Position numbers and translations under genes: made by a program. Below are positions 14,536 through 22,700 of a stretch of DNA of 30,166 bases, one piece after another (position 1 is the stretch's first letter; each line of letters begins with the position of its first letter). The stretch spans positions 1 to 30,166 of the forward strand of contig JBBDWJ010000162.1 of NCBI GenBank assembly GCA_040902925.1. Direction: 5' to 3'. Source of the stretch: JBBDWJ01 sp040902925 (lineage in GTDB: Bacteria; Acidobacteriota; Terriglobia; Bryobacterales; UBA6623). The notes under the pieces are model-generated. The model searched no databases, was not told the DNA's origin, and worked only from the letters and a program-made list of their open reading frames with translations.

Positions 14536-15773
14536 ACGCCGAAATCATAGCGATCGGTTCGGAACTCCTGACCCCGCAGCGAATCGATACGAATTCGCTC
14601 TACCTCACCGAAAAGCTCAATCAGGTCGGCTTCGAAGTGGTCCGCAAGACGATTGTGGGCGACGACCGCGTGCGGCTTGCCGACGAGCTGCGCCAGGCGC
14701 GTAATTCATCCGAGCTGGTGATCACCTCGGGCGGCATCGGACCCACGCTCGACGATCTGACGCGCGACGCTGCATCCGACGCGCTGGGCCGCACGCTGGT
14801 TTTCGACCCTTCCGTCGTCGAACAGATCGAGGAGCGCTTCCGGCGATTCAACCGCAAGATGGCGGAGATCAACAAGCGCCAGGCCTACATCCTGGAGGGC
14901 GCCGAGATCCTGCCGAATCCCAACGGCACCGCGCCGGGCCAGTATTTTCAGGATGAAAAAGGAATTCTAATCATCCTGCCCGGGCCGCCGCGCGAGTTGC
15001 AGCCGATGTTTGAACAGCAATGCCTGCCGCGGCTGCTTAAGCTCGATTCGCCGGACAAATACTTCACGGCGACTTTGCGAGTCTCTCTGATGGCCGAGTC
15101 GGAAGTCGACGAGCGCATCGGCCCGATCTATTCCGCCGAGGCACGCGTCGCGACGACGATCCTGGCCTCGCCGGGGGACATCCAGGTCCATCTGCGCGCC
15201 AAGGCGGCGACCATCGAGGAAGCCCGCGATATCGCCGAGGCGCTCGCTCTGAAAGTCGAGGCGGAGCTCGGCAAGCCGGTCTATTCTCGCGCGCACGAAG
15301 CGCTGGTGAACGTCGTGGCGCGGCTGTTTCGAGAAAGGCAGCTCACTGTCGCGACGGCGGAAAGCTGCACCGGCGGGTTGCTCGCCGAAACGATCACGTC
15401 GCTCGCCGGCAGCTCGGAATATTTTCGCGGCGGATTCGTAAGCTACACCGAACGGGCCAAGATCGATACGCTGGGCGTGCCGGCCGGCACGATCCGCGAT
15501 CACGGCGTGTATAGCGCCGAAACCGCCGAGCAAATGGCGCTCGCGGCCCGCCGCAAGCTCGATGCGGCGCTGGGAGTCGGTATCACCGGTGTTGCGGGCC
15601 CCGATGGCGGCAGCGACGAAATCCCTGTCGGAACCGTCTTCATCGCCCTCGCCGACCAGACCGGCACGACCGTCGCGAAGCGAAATCTGGGCGGCGACCG
15701 CGAACGCATCCGCGGCATGGCGACGCTCGTCGCGCTCGAAATGTTGCGCCGCAGAATCCTGGGAATCGAGTAA
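14532..15773 (+). CDS. cinA: CinA family protein (nicotinamide-nucleotide amidohydrolase / ADP-ribose pyrophosphatase type)
   Basis: A 413-residue protein with the usual two CinA halves. The N-terminal MoCF/COG1058 half has NAEIIAIGSELL and TSGGIGPTLDDLTRDA. The C-terminal PncC-like half has TAESCTGGLLAETIT, GGFVSYTERAK, GVGITGVAGPDGGSDE and PVGTVFIAL. CinA-type enzymes recycle pyridine nucleotides by deamidating NMN; the N-terminal half hydrolyses ADP-ribose in some members. A TTG at 14517 would add five residues, but GTG at 14532 gives the standard NAEII start and overlaps the upstream stop by four bases. Confidence 0.94.
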   Translation: MNAEIIAIGSELLTPQRIDTNSLYLTEKLNQVGFEVVRKTIVGDDRVRLADELRQARNSSELVITSGGIGPTLDDLTRDAASDALGRTLVFDPSVVEQIEERFRRFNRKMAEINKRQAYILEGAEILPNPNGTAPGQYFQDEKGILIILPGPPRELQPMFEQQCLPRLLKLDSPDKYFTATLRVSLMAESEVDERIGPIYSAEARVATTILASPGDIQVHLRAKAATIEEARDIAEALALKVEAELGKPVYSRAHEALVNVVARLFRERQLTVATAESCTGGLLAETITSLAGSSEYFRGGFVSYTERAKIDTLGVPAGTIRDHGVYSAETAEQMALAARRKLDAALGVGITGVAGPDGGSDEIPVGTVFIALADQTGTTVAKRNLGGDRERIRGMATLVALEMLRRRILGIE

Positions 15774-15826
15774 CCTTCCCTGGGTCCGCGGCCGCCTTCA
15801 AGCACTACGGAGCTGCACGCGAACCC

Positions 15827-17155
15827 ATGAAAACTGTCACTTATCGGTTGCTGCTGTTGGCTGGTTTTGTCGTCGCGGCGCTCGTGGGCGCATACTCGTC
15901 GTCCTACTTCAACGACACTCCCGCGCCCGTCTCGCAGTACTGGCTTCATGAGCCCGGTCTGCTGCCCGGCCGGATCATCCTCACTTGGGCAGGCGACCCC
16001 GCAACCACGCAAGCGGTAACTTGGCGGACCTCGACCGAAGTGGCCGCGGGCTACGCCGAAATTGCCCTTTCCGAGGACGGCCCCGGTTTTCAGGAGCGAG
16101 CCCAGCGCGTTGAGGCTGAAACCGAGCTGTTCGTGAGCGATCTCGGCGAGGCGAACTACCATTCGGCTTCGTTCACCGATCTTGCGCCGAGCACGATGTA
16201 CGTCTATCGAGTCGGCGACGGAACCAACTGGAGCGAGTGGAACCAGTTCACGACCGCGAGCGATCAGGCCGATCCGCTCACCTTCGTCTATGTGGGCGAT
16301 GCGCAAAACGACGTCTTCTCGCTATGGTCGCGGGTGATCCGCACGGGGTATACGCTGGCCTCCGGCGCGCGCTTCATCATTCATGCTGGCGACCTCATCA
16401 ACCGCGCCAACCGCGACGCCGAATGGGGCGAGTGGCACCGCGCCGCCGGATGGATCAACGCCACCCTGCCGAGCGTTGCGGTGCCGGGCAACCACGAATA
16501 CGCCGCAGAGGAAGGCGGCGAGCGCAAACTCTCGGGGCATTGGCGGCCGCAGTTCACTCTTCCTCGGAACGGCGTCGAGGGACTCGAAGAAAGCAGCTAC
16601 TACCTCGATATTCAAGGCGTGCGCGTGGTTGGATTGAACTCCAACGAAAAGCGCGAAGAGCAGGCCGCGTGGCTCGACGAGTTGCTCTCCGACAACCCCA
16701 ACCGCTGGACCATCTGCGCGTTTCACCACCCGATCTTTTCCGCGGCTGGTTCGCGCGACAACCCCGAGCTCCGCGAGCTATGGCAGCCGCTCTTCGATAA
16801 GCACAAAGTCGACCTGGTGCTCCAAGGCCACGACCACAGCTACGCGCGAAGTAATTTGATCACCGGCGTCAATGCACAGGCCGGCGCGGGTGGCACCGTC
16901 TACGTGGTTTCGGTTTCGGGTCCCAAGATGTACGAGTTGAAGCCAACCGACGAGAAGTGGTGGGTGCGCGCCGCTGAAGATACGCAGCTCTACCAGGTCA
17001 TTCGCATCGTCGGCGACCGCCTCTCGTACGAGTCCCACACGGCGCGAGGCCACGTCTATGACGCCTTTGATCTCGTCAAGCACGACGGCGCGCCGAACGA
17101 GTTGATCGACAAAGCGCCTAACACGCCTGAGCGGCGGCGGGCGGCTAAACCCTGA
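15827..17155 (+). CDS. Secreted or membrane-anchored purple-acid-phosphatase-like metallophosphoesterase
   Basis: A 442-residue protein with an N-terminal hydrophobic segment (residues ~6-25) for export or anchoring. A fibronectin-like PAP N-terminal domain follows (QAVTWRTSTEVAAGYAEIAL to TMYVYRVGDG). The metallophosphoesterase core shows GDAQ, GDLINRA, GNHEY, FHHPIFS and GHDHSYAR, which supply the two-metal site. In canonical purple acid phosphatases the second motif is GDxxY with a Tyr-Fe(III) ligand; here it is GDLIN, so the purple charge-transfer Tyr appears absent. It probably hydrolyses phosphomonoesters in the periplasm. It is separated from cinA by 53 bases and may be cotranscribed. 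Confidence 0.9.
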   Translation: MKTVTYRLLLLAGFVVAALVGAYSSSYFNDTPAPVSQYWLHEPGLLPGRIILTWAGDPATTQAVTWRTSTEVAAGYAEIALSEDGPGFQERAQRVEAETELFVSDLGEANYHSASFTDLAPSTMYVYRVGDGTNWSEWNQFTTASDQADPLTFVYVGDAQNDVFSLWSRVIRTGYTLASGARFIIHAGDLINRANRDAEWGEWHRAAGWINATLPSVAVPGNHEYAAEEGGERKLSGHWRPQFTLPRNGVEGLEESSYYLDIQGVRVVGLNSNEKREEQAAWLDELLSDNPNRWTICAFHHPIFSAAGSRDNPELRELWQPLFDKHKVDLVLQGHDHSYARSNLITGVNAQAGAGGTVYVVSVSGPKMYELKPTDEKWWVRAAEDTQLYQVIRIVGDRLSYESHTARGHVYDAFDLVKHDGAPNELIDKAPNTPERRRAAKP

Positions 17156-17184
17156 TTCGGACAACTGGCATTTCGGGCGGCAGC

Positions 17185-17403
17185 CTAGGGGGAGTGTTTT
17201 TGTTGTCGCGAAGTCCCCTTGCGGGTCTCGAGAAACATACGCAGCGCCCGGTTGACAGCTTCGGAGTTCGGGAACTCCTCGCTCAGATCAGGGTCAATCA
17301 GAACGAGATTGGTGCCTTCCCGGTAGCGCCGCACGTACTTACCCCGCACGCCACCAGAGAAGTCATATTCTTTCCTCATGTCACTCTTGCTTGCCTTGCT
17401 CAT
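17185..17403 (-). CDS. brnA: BrnA-like antitoxin
   Basis: A 72-residue protein with the core RKEYDFSGGVRGKYVRRYREGTNLVLIDPDL and EEFPNSEAVNRALRMFLE, as in antitoxins paired with BrnT. The C-terminal part resembles a ribbon-helix-helix segment, which would bind DNA and autorepress the operon. Its start lies inside the end of brnT (23-base overlap), so translation is coupled. A second Met at residue 9 is an alternative start. It is convergent with the phosphatase gene, with 29 bases between the stops. Confidence 0.8.
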   Translation of the reverse strand: MSKASKSDMRKEYDFSGGVRGKYVRRYREGTNLVLIDPDLSEEFPNSEAVNRALRMFLETRKGTSRQQKHSP

Positions 17404-17668
17404 ATTTCCGGACCTCTAGCGACTCTGCTTGCCGAGCACTGATCATCCGCAAGCGGCTGCCACGATCTGTGTGGACGATAACCAAAATCCTGTTCCTTTG
17501 CGACATTCCCATCGTAACGAACCGGCTCTCATCCGCCGAGTGATCTGGATCTGGAATCGTGACCGATAGCGGGTCGTCCAACACCGAGGTGGCCTCATCG
17601 AAGGAGACGCCGTGCTTCTTCCGGTTCTCTTCTGCTTTCTTATTGTCCCACTCGAACAGCAACGACAT
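17381..17668 (-). CDS. brnT: BrnT family ribonuclease toxin
   Basis: About 95 residues beginning MSLLFEWDNKKAEENRKKHGVSFDEATSVLDDP. FEWDxxKAxxNxxKHGVSFxEA, followed by DxxHSxxExR, GMSQRNRILVIVHTDRG and RMISARQAE, is diagnostic for the BrnT family, RelE-fold RNases that cut mRNA until bound by BrnA. The open frame extends 14 codons upstream, but this Met gives the standard N-terminus. Composition is less GC-rich than in the flanking genes, as in the other accessory islets of this window. Confidence 0.88.
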   Translation of the reverse strand: MSLLFEWDNKKAEENRKKHGVSFDEATSVLDDPLSVTIPDPDHSADESRFVTMGMSQRNRILVIVHTDRGSRLRMISARQAESLEVRKYEQGKQE

Positions 17669-17804
17669 AACGTGAGGAATCAGGGCAGAATGGGACGACG
17701 TGGTCGTCACTCCCCCCGCGTTTCGGCAATAAGTCTATCCTAAGTCCTAGTCCACGATCCTGGAAGGAGATTCGCCAGTTCCATACTCAAGGCCCCGCCA
17801 GGGC

Positions 17805-17833
17805 TTGCTTTGGAGCCCTTTCGCTGCTAGTCT
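17805..17833 (+). promoter_or_regulatory. Possible promoter of the chelatase cassette
   Basis: TTGCTT (17805-17810) and TAGTCT (17828-17833) are 17 bases apart, in the 200-base gap before the cassette. The -10 match is weak. No metal- or haem-responsive operator or riboswitch was recognised here. Confidence 0.25.
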
Positions 17834-17911
17834 GAGTCGCGATGCGGCTTGGGCCGCTTCCCCCGCAGATTTTGCCTGTTGGATTTCGAACCGCCGCGCC
17901 GCTGCCGCACT

Positions 17912-18580
17912 ATGGATTGGCTCTTCCTTCTGTTGCTGGGTTTGGCCCTGTTCCTCACGCGGGACGCGCTATTGCTCGGGTCACGGGTGCCCGGGGCCGC
18001 TCTCAAGGCGACCGTCGCCTATGCAGCCGTCTTCCTGGCCGTTTTCGTCCTCTTGGGCGCCGCCGCTGACTTTGTCTCGCGCGACCAGGCGCTGAGTTTG
18101 CTGCGCGACGCCCGCCTCTGGATTCCCGCCACCCTGGTCCACGCCGCGCTCTGCATCGCGTTCCTGCGCGCAAGGAACAAGACAGGCCCAAGCAATCGTG
18201 CCGTCTGGCTGATCCTCGTGCCGGCGCCGGTCTTTCTCTACTGCGCGGGCGGCCTGTGTTGGCTGGCGATCACATCGGGCCGCGTGTTCGATGCGGCTGC
18301 GGCGGGCGGGCTCTTGGGCTGTGCATGGGTTGCGCTTGTCATCGCGGGCGCGCGATGGGCGCGGCGTCTGGGAAGCGCCAGATCGCCCGCGGCGATTCTC
18401 GATTTCGCAGCGGCCGCGAATCTGTCGGCGATTCTGCTGCTGCCGCTCCATCAGCAGTCCGAGCAGAGCGCCTTGGCGGAAAACGCCCTCCAATGGCAGA
18501 CATCGGTTATGGCGCTGGCGGCGACGGCGGGACTGATCGGAGCGAGCTTCCTGTTTCACAGGCTGCGACGATCGCCGTAG
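17912..18580 (+). CDS. Multi-pass membrane protein of the CobN/ExbB-type chelatase cassette (HmuT-like position)
   Basis: About 222 residues starting MDWLFLLLLG; the open frame begins 21 codons earlier, but the upstream part is polar and atypical. Roughly seven hydrophobic segments can be drawn, for example residues 31-53 (ATVAYAAVFLAVFVLLGAAA), 96-118 and 195-215. I do not recognise a named domain. It is the first gene of a four-gene set with an ExbB-like channel, a DUF2149 protein and a CobN-like chelatase. The Porphyromonas/Bacteroides hmu locus has a membrane protein (HmuT) in the same gene set. It may anchor the complex or take part in transport. Confidence 0.72.
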   Translation: MDWLFLLLLGLALFLTRDALLLGSRVPGAALKATVAYAAVFLAVFVLLGAAADFVSRDQALSLLRDARLWIPATLVHAALCIAFLRARNKTGPSNRAVWLILVPAPVFLYCAGGLCWLAITSGRVFDAAAAGGLLGCAWVALVIAGARWARRLGSARSPAAILDFAAAANLSAILLLPLHQQSEQSALAENALQWQTSVMALAATAGLIGASFLFHRLRRSP

Positions 18581-18613
18581 TACAATTCTCTATTGATCGC
18601 GGGGAGTTCTGGT

Positions 18614-19300
18614 TTGGAACAACTGCAAGGCCTGTTATACGCCATCTCGAACGCCTTCCTGCTGCCGGTGCTGGCGGGGATCGTGCTGGCGTTTGTCTAC
18701 GCGACTTACCTCGTGGGGCAGTTTCTGTCCGAAGCGCTCGATCGCCGAACCAACCGCGCGAGCCTCGAGGAGTTGTACGACGGGCGGCCGTCGCGTGAAC
18801 GCTTCCTCGCCCAGCCGTGGAAGGCGGAAATGGGCCGCTTCCGGCGCATCCTCGAAGCGCAGGACGCTTCCGAGGCGGTCCTCGAAAAGCGCATCGTCGA
18901 TCTCGAAAATCAGATGCGTGGCCGCGTGGAGCGGTTGGGCATTTTGGGGCGTATCGGGCCGATCCTTGGCCTGGTCGGCACGCTGATCCCCTTGCAACCG
19001 GCGCTGGCGGGTCTGGCGCGCGGCGACATGCAAACGGTCGGAGCGAATCTGTTGATCGGGTTCACGACCACCGTTGTCGGGCTACTCGTCGGCGGCGCCT
19101 GCTACGCGATCAGCGTCGTGGTCCGCAACTGGTATCAACAGGACCTGACGGAGATTCATTTCCTGCTCGATCAATGGGCCCAGGGGCCCGCATCGGAAGC
19201 GGAAGTAGTGACATTCAGCCATGAACGAATCCAATCCATGGCGGCGGCAGCCGCGCGCGGCCCGGCGGGACTGGAAAGCCCGCGCCGCCCGGTTCGCTAA
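18614..19300 (+). CDS. MotA/TolQ/ExbB-family proton channel protein (HmuU-like)
   Basis: About 228 residues. Three TM segments lie at ~12-35, ~108-131 (LGRIGPILGLVGTLIPLQPAL, the family signature) and ~142-170 (VGANLLIGFTTTVVGLLVGGACYAI), with a cytoplasmic helical region between the first and second. ExbB-type subunits form the pentameric stator that passes protons and drives a partner anchored in the periplasm. TTG at 18614 is chosen because GGGGAG lies seven bases before it; TTG at 18593 would add seven residues. Its 3' end overlaps the DUF2149 gene by 80 bases. The neighbouring CobN-like protein is the likely energy recipient (inference). Confidence 0.88.
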   Translation: MEQLQGLLYAISNAFLLPVLAGIVLAFVYATYLVGQFLSEALDRRTNRASLEELYDGRPSRERFLAQPWKAEMGRFRRILEAQDASEAVLEKRIVDLENQMRGRVERLGILGRIGPILGLVGTLIPLQPALAGLARGDMQTVGANLLIGFTTTVVGLLVGGACYAISVVVRNWYQQDLTEIHFLLDQWAQGPASEAEVVTFSHERIQSMAAAAARGPAGLESPRRPVR

Positions 19301-19718
19301 GACCGACGGCGACGACGGCGATCCGCTCGTCAGCATGATCAACCTGTTCGACGTCAGTATGGCGTTGGTGGTGGCGTTGATTCTCGCCGCGGCGGGCGGC
19401 GGCAACCTCGCCCAAATCACCGCGCACATGAGCCAGCACGACGTCACCATCGTCACCAACCCGGGTCGGCCCGACATGGAGCTGATCGTCAAGCGCGGCC
19501 AGAAGATCGAACGGCTGCGCGCCACCGGCGAGCAGGGCTGGGGGCGCGGCGAGCGTCTTGGAACCGCGTATCGCCTCGAGTCCGGCGAAGTCGTTTACGT
19601 TCCCGACGGCGAAGCGCAAGCCGCGGAATCGAACGGCGCGCAAGAAGCAGGGACGCCACTAGCACCGGCGCCAACGACAACGGCGCCAACGACACGGGCG
19701 CCGCAGACCCCGCGATAA
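19221..19718 (+). CDS. DUF2149 protein, ExbD-like partner (HmuV-like)
   Basis: A 165-residue protein with one TM helix (residues ~43-60, NLFDVSMALVVALILAAA) after a basic cytoplasmic N-terminus, and a periplasmic domain ending in GERLGTAYRLESGEVVYVP, the DUF2149 hallmark. D44 at the start of the TM helix occupies the place of the proton-carrying Asp in ExbD/TolR. The C-terminal ~35 residues are Ala/Pro/Thr-rich low complexity. It overlaps the ExbB-like gene, and the CobN-like gene begins one base after its stop. DUF2149 genes repeatedly occur with cobN-like and ExbB-like genes in methanogens and Bacteroidota (established association). Confidence 0.85.
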   Translation: MNESNPWRRQPRAARRDWKARAARFAKTDGDDGDPLVSMINLFDVSMALVVALILAAAGGGNLAQITAHMSQHDVTIVTNPGRPDMELIVKRGQKIERLRATGEQGWGRGERLGTAYRLESGEVVYVPDGEAQAAESNGAQEAGTPLAPAPTTTAPTTRAPQTPR

Positions 19719-19719
19719 T

Positions 19720-22700
19720 GTGGCGTGGGCCGCACGAGATTCAGGAGTGAAGTCACCGCCAAAGCGAAGGATTACGGTGCGTCGAGTTCTTTCCGCGGTG
19801 CTGTTCCTGGCGTTGGTTGCGGGGGCTGTCTACTGGTGGTCCCGCCCGCGCATCGTCTTTCTCGGATTCCCCGACATGTATCGCTTTGTCCTCGCCGACG
19901 CTGCGGCGAAGACCGGCGTGCGCTATGACTACTGGTCGCAGTCGCGCATTGACGATCCGAATCTTGCGAGCGCCAACTTCCGTGGCTATGGCGTGATCTA
20001 TGTCAGCGCGCGGCGCAGCGATCCGCTGACGCCGGCAATCCAGCAGGCCATAGCCGACGCGGAATCAGCCGGCAGCCGCGTCATCGTCATTCCGCCTCAC
20101 CACACCGGCCGTCTGGGCGTCGGAATCAAAAACCTTGAGGGCAAACAGGAATGGCTCGGGGAATACTGGCGCTACGGCGGCCCGCAAAACACCGAGCGCT
20201 TTCTGCAAACCACCGCGACGCTGTTTCTCGGCAAAAGTTTTCCGGTTGAGCCGCCGGTTCCCACGCCCGACGACGGCTACTATCATCCCGATGCGCCTGA
20301 CGTCTTTTCTTCGACGAAAGACTACCTTGCCTGGCAAAAGACCGGCGGGCGCTGGAACGACGGAGCGCCGAAGGTCCTCATCGATTTCGCCGACGGCTGG
20401 AAGCTCGGCATGAATCGCGCCACCGATACGCTGATCCGGGCGTTCGAAGCGCGCGGCGTCAACGTCGGAGCGATCTTTGGCGTCGCCCAGGCAGGGCCTT
20501 TCGCGGCGGAGTTTCAGCCCGACCTGATCGTGTCGCGCAAGCACGGCCGCTGGTGGCTGGCCGAGTCGGGCGTCGAGCTGCTCGATACGAAAATCGACGT
20601 GCCGGTAGTGCGCGGCCTCTCGCTGCTGTTCACTGGCGAAACCTTCGGCGAGTACCGCAAAACACGCAACGGCATTCGCGGCGCGGGATTGGTGATGGGC
20701 GCAACGGTGCCCGAACTCGACGGCTCTATCTCGCCTACGTTGATCGAAGGCCTCGATGCGGAATGGTACGGGCGCCGTTTTGAAGCCGTCGAGCAAGAGC
20801 GCATTGGCCGTCTCGTGGACCGCTCCCTGCGTTGGATCGAGCTGCGCCGCAAGCCCAATCCCGAAAAACGCATCGCGGTCGTCTATGTCGCCGGCATCGG
20901 CAAAGGCAGAATCACCGCGGCAAGCTTGAATGTTCCCGAAAGCCTCACTGGTTTTCTGCATGCGATGGGCGGCGAAGGCTATTCGTTCTCCCGCGTGCCC
21001 GTGGACGCCGATCAGCTTCTCGACGAAATGCTGACCAAGGGCCGCAACATCAGCCCCACACAAACCGGCGAGCTCTACGAGCTGGCCGCCATGCCGGGCG
21101 TCGAGGTGCTTCCCACCGGCGGCTATATCGAATGGTTCCGCTCGCTGCCGGAAAACATGCAGCAAGAGGTTGAGCAGACCTTTGGGCCGCCGCCGGGCGA
21201 CTTGATGACGATCGAGCGCGACGGCAAGAGTTATTTCGTAGTGCCCAAGCTCGACTACGGTAACGTCATCGTGTTGCCGCAGCCGTTGCGCGGCGCGAAA
21301 ATGGACTCCCGGCTGCAGCACAACGACCGCGTGCCCCCGCCGCATCAGTACCTGGCGGTCTATTGGTGGCTGCGCGAAGTCTGGAAGGCTGATGCCATCG
21401 TCAACTACGGCACCCACGGCACGCACGAGTTCCTGCCGGGGCGCCCGCTCGGCCAGCTTGCCGACGATTGGTCCGACCGCGTGCTCGGACCGCTTCCCAA
21501 TATTTACGTCTACGTCATGGACAACGTTGGGGAAGCGCTGATCGCCAAGCGCCGCGGTTCGGCCGTCACGGTGAGCCATCAGATTCCTCCGATCGCCGCC
21601 GCATCGCTATCCGAGGAAGACAAAGCCATCGGCGCGCTCTATCGGGCGACCGAGCAGTTCCTCGCACAGGACGACGGCGCTCTCAAAGGGCGGCTGCGGG
21701 CGCAGATTCGCGAACAGGCGCATCAGAAGTCGTTCGACCGCGACCTCGGTTTTGATTGGACGAACGAGCCCCCCAGCGACGAGCAGGTCGGCGAGTTGCA
21801 GCTCCACATCCACCTCATCAACGAGGACAAGATCCCGCTGGGGCTGCACGTCCACGGCCGGCCCAGCGCGCCGAAAGATGTGGCGTCGCTAATCACGCAG
21901 ATTCTCGGCAAGCCCTATATCGGGCGGGTAGCCGAAACCGAATTCGGCTTCCGCGGAGATCGCGGTGAGCTTTACGAACGCGCCAAAGCGAGAGCCATCG
22001 AGCTCGTCACAAAGTTTTTGGAAGGCGCTCCGCCGCACGCGGCCGTGGTTCCGGATCAACAGCGCGTACTGCGGCTCAAGGAAGCATTCGCTTTAACGAA
22101 GCAGGAGATTCCGCGCACGCTGCGAGCCATGCGAGGCGGCTACGTGCCTCCGGGCGGCGGCGGCGACCCGGTCCGCAACCCGCAAGCGCTGCCGACAGGC
22201 CGCAATCTCTACGGCATCAATCCGGGCGAAGTGCCGACGCGCGCGGCCTGGGACATCGGCGTTCATCTCGCCGAAGACTTATTGGCGCGCGAACAAGAAC
22301 GCCTCGGCCGCTCGCCGCGCAAAGTGGGCTTCACGCTGTGGAACACCGAGGTCATCCGCCAGAACGGAACCGACCTGGCGCAGATTCTGTACCTGATGGG
22401 CGCGCGCCCGCTGTGGGACCACAACAACATCGTCAGTGAGGTCGAGCTGATCCCGGCCTCCGAACTCGGCCGCCCGCGAGTCGATGTAGTCATTCAAGCC
22501 GCGTCGCTGTTTCGCGACACCTTTCCAGACCGCATGGAATTGCTCGACAAGGCCGCGAGGCTCGTCATCGAGCAGGGCGATGGGGAAAACTACCTGGCCG
22601 AGCACACCGGTAAGCTCGAGGAAGAGCTCAAGCAGGCGGGCCTATCCGCCCATGACGCGCGGCTCTATGCGGCAGCGCGTGTGTTCGGCAACTCCATCGG

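Noticed and set aside
20065..21579. 504-codon open frame on the minus strand inside the CobN-like gene
   Set aside because: Antisense shadow of a high-GC gene; its translation is Arg/His/Asp-rich with no domain, while the plus strand shows clear CobN motifs.
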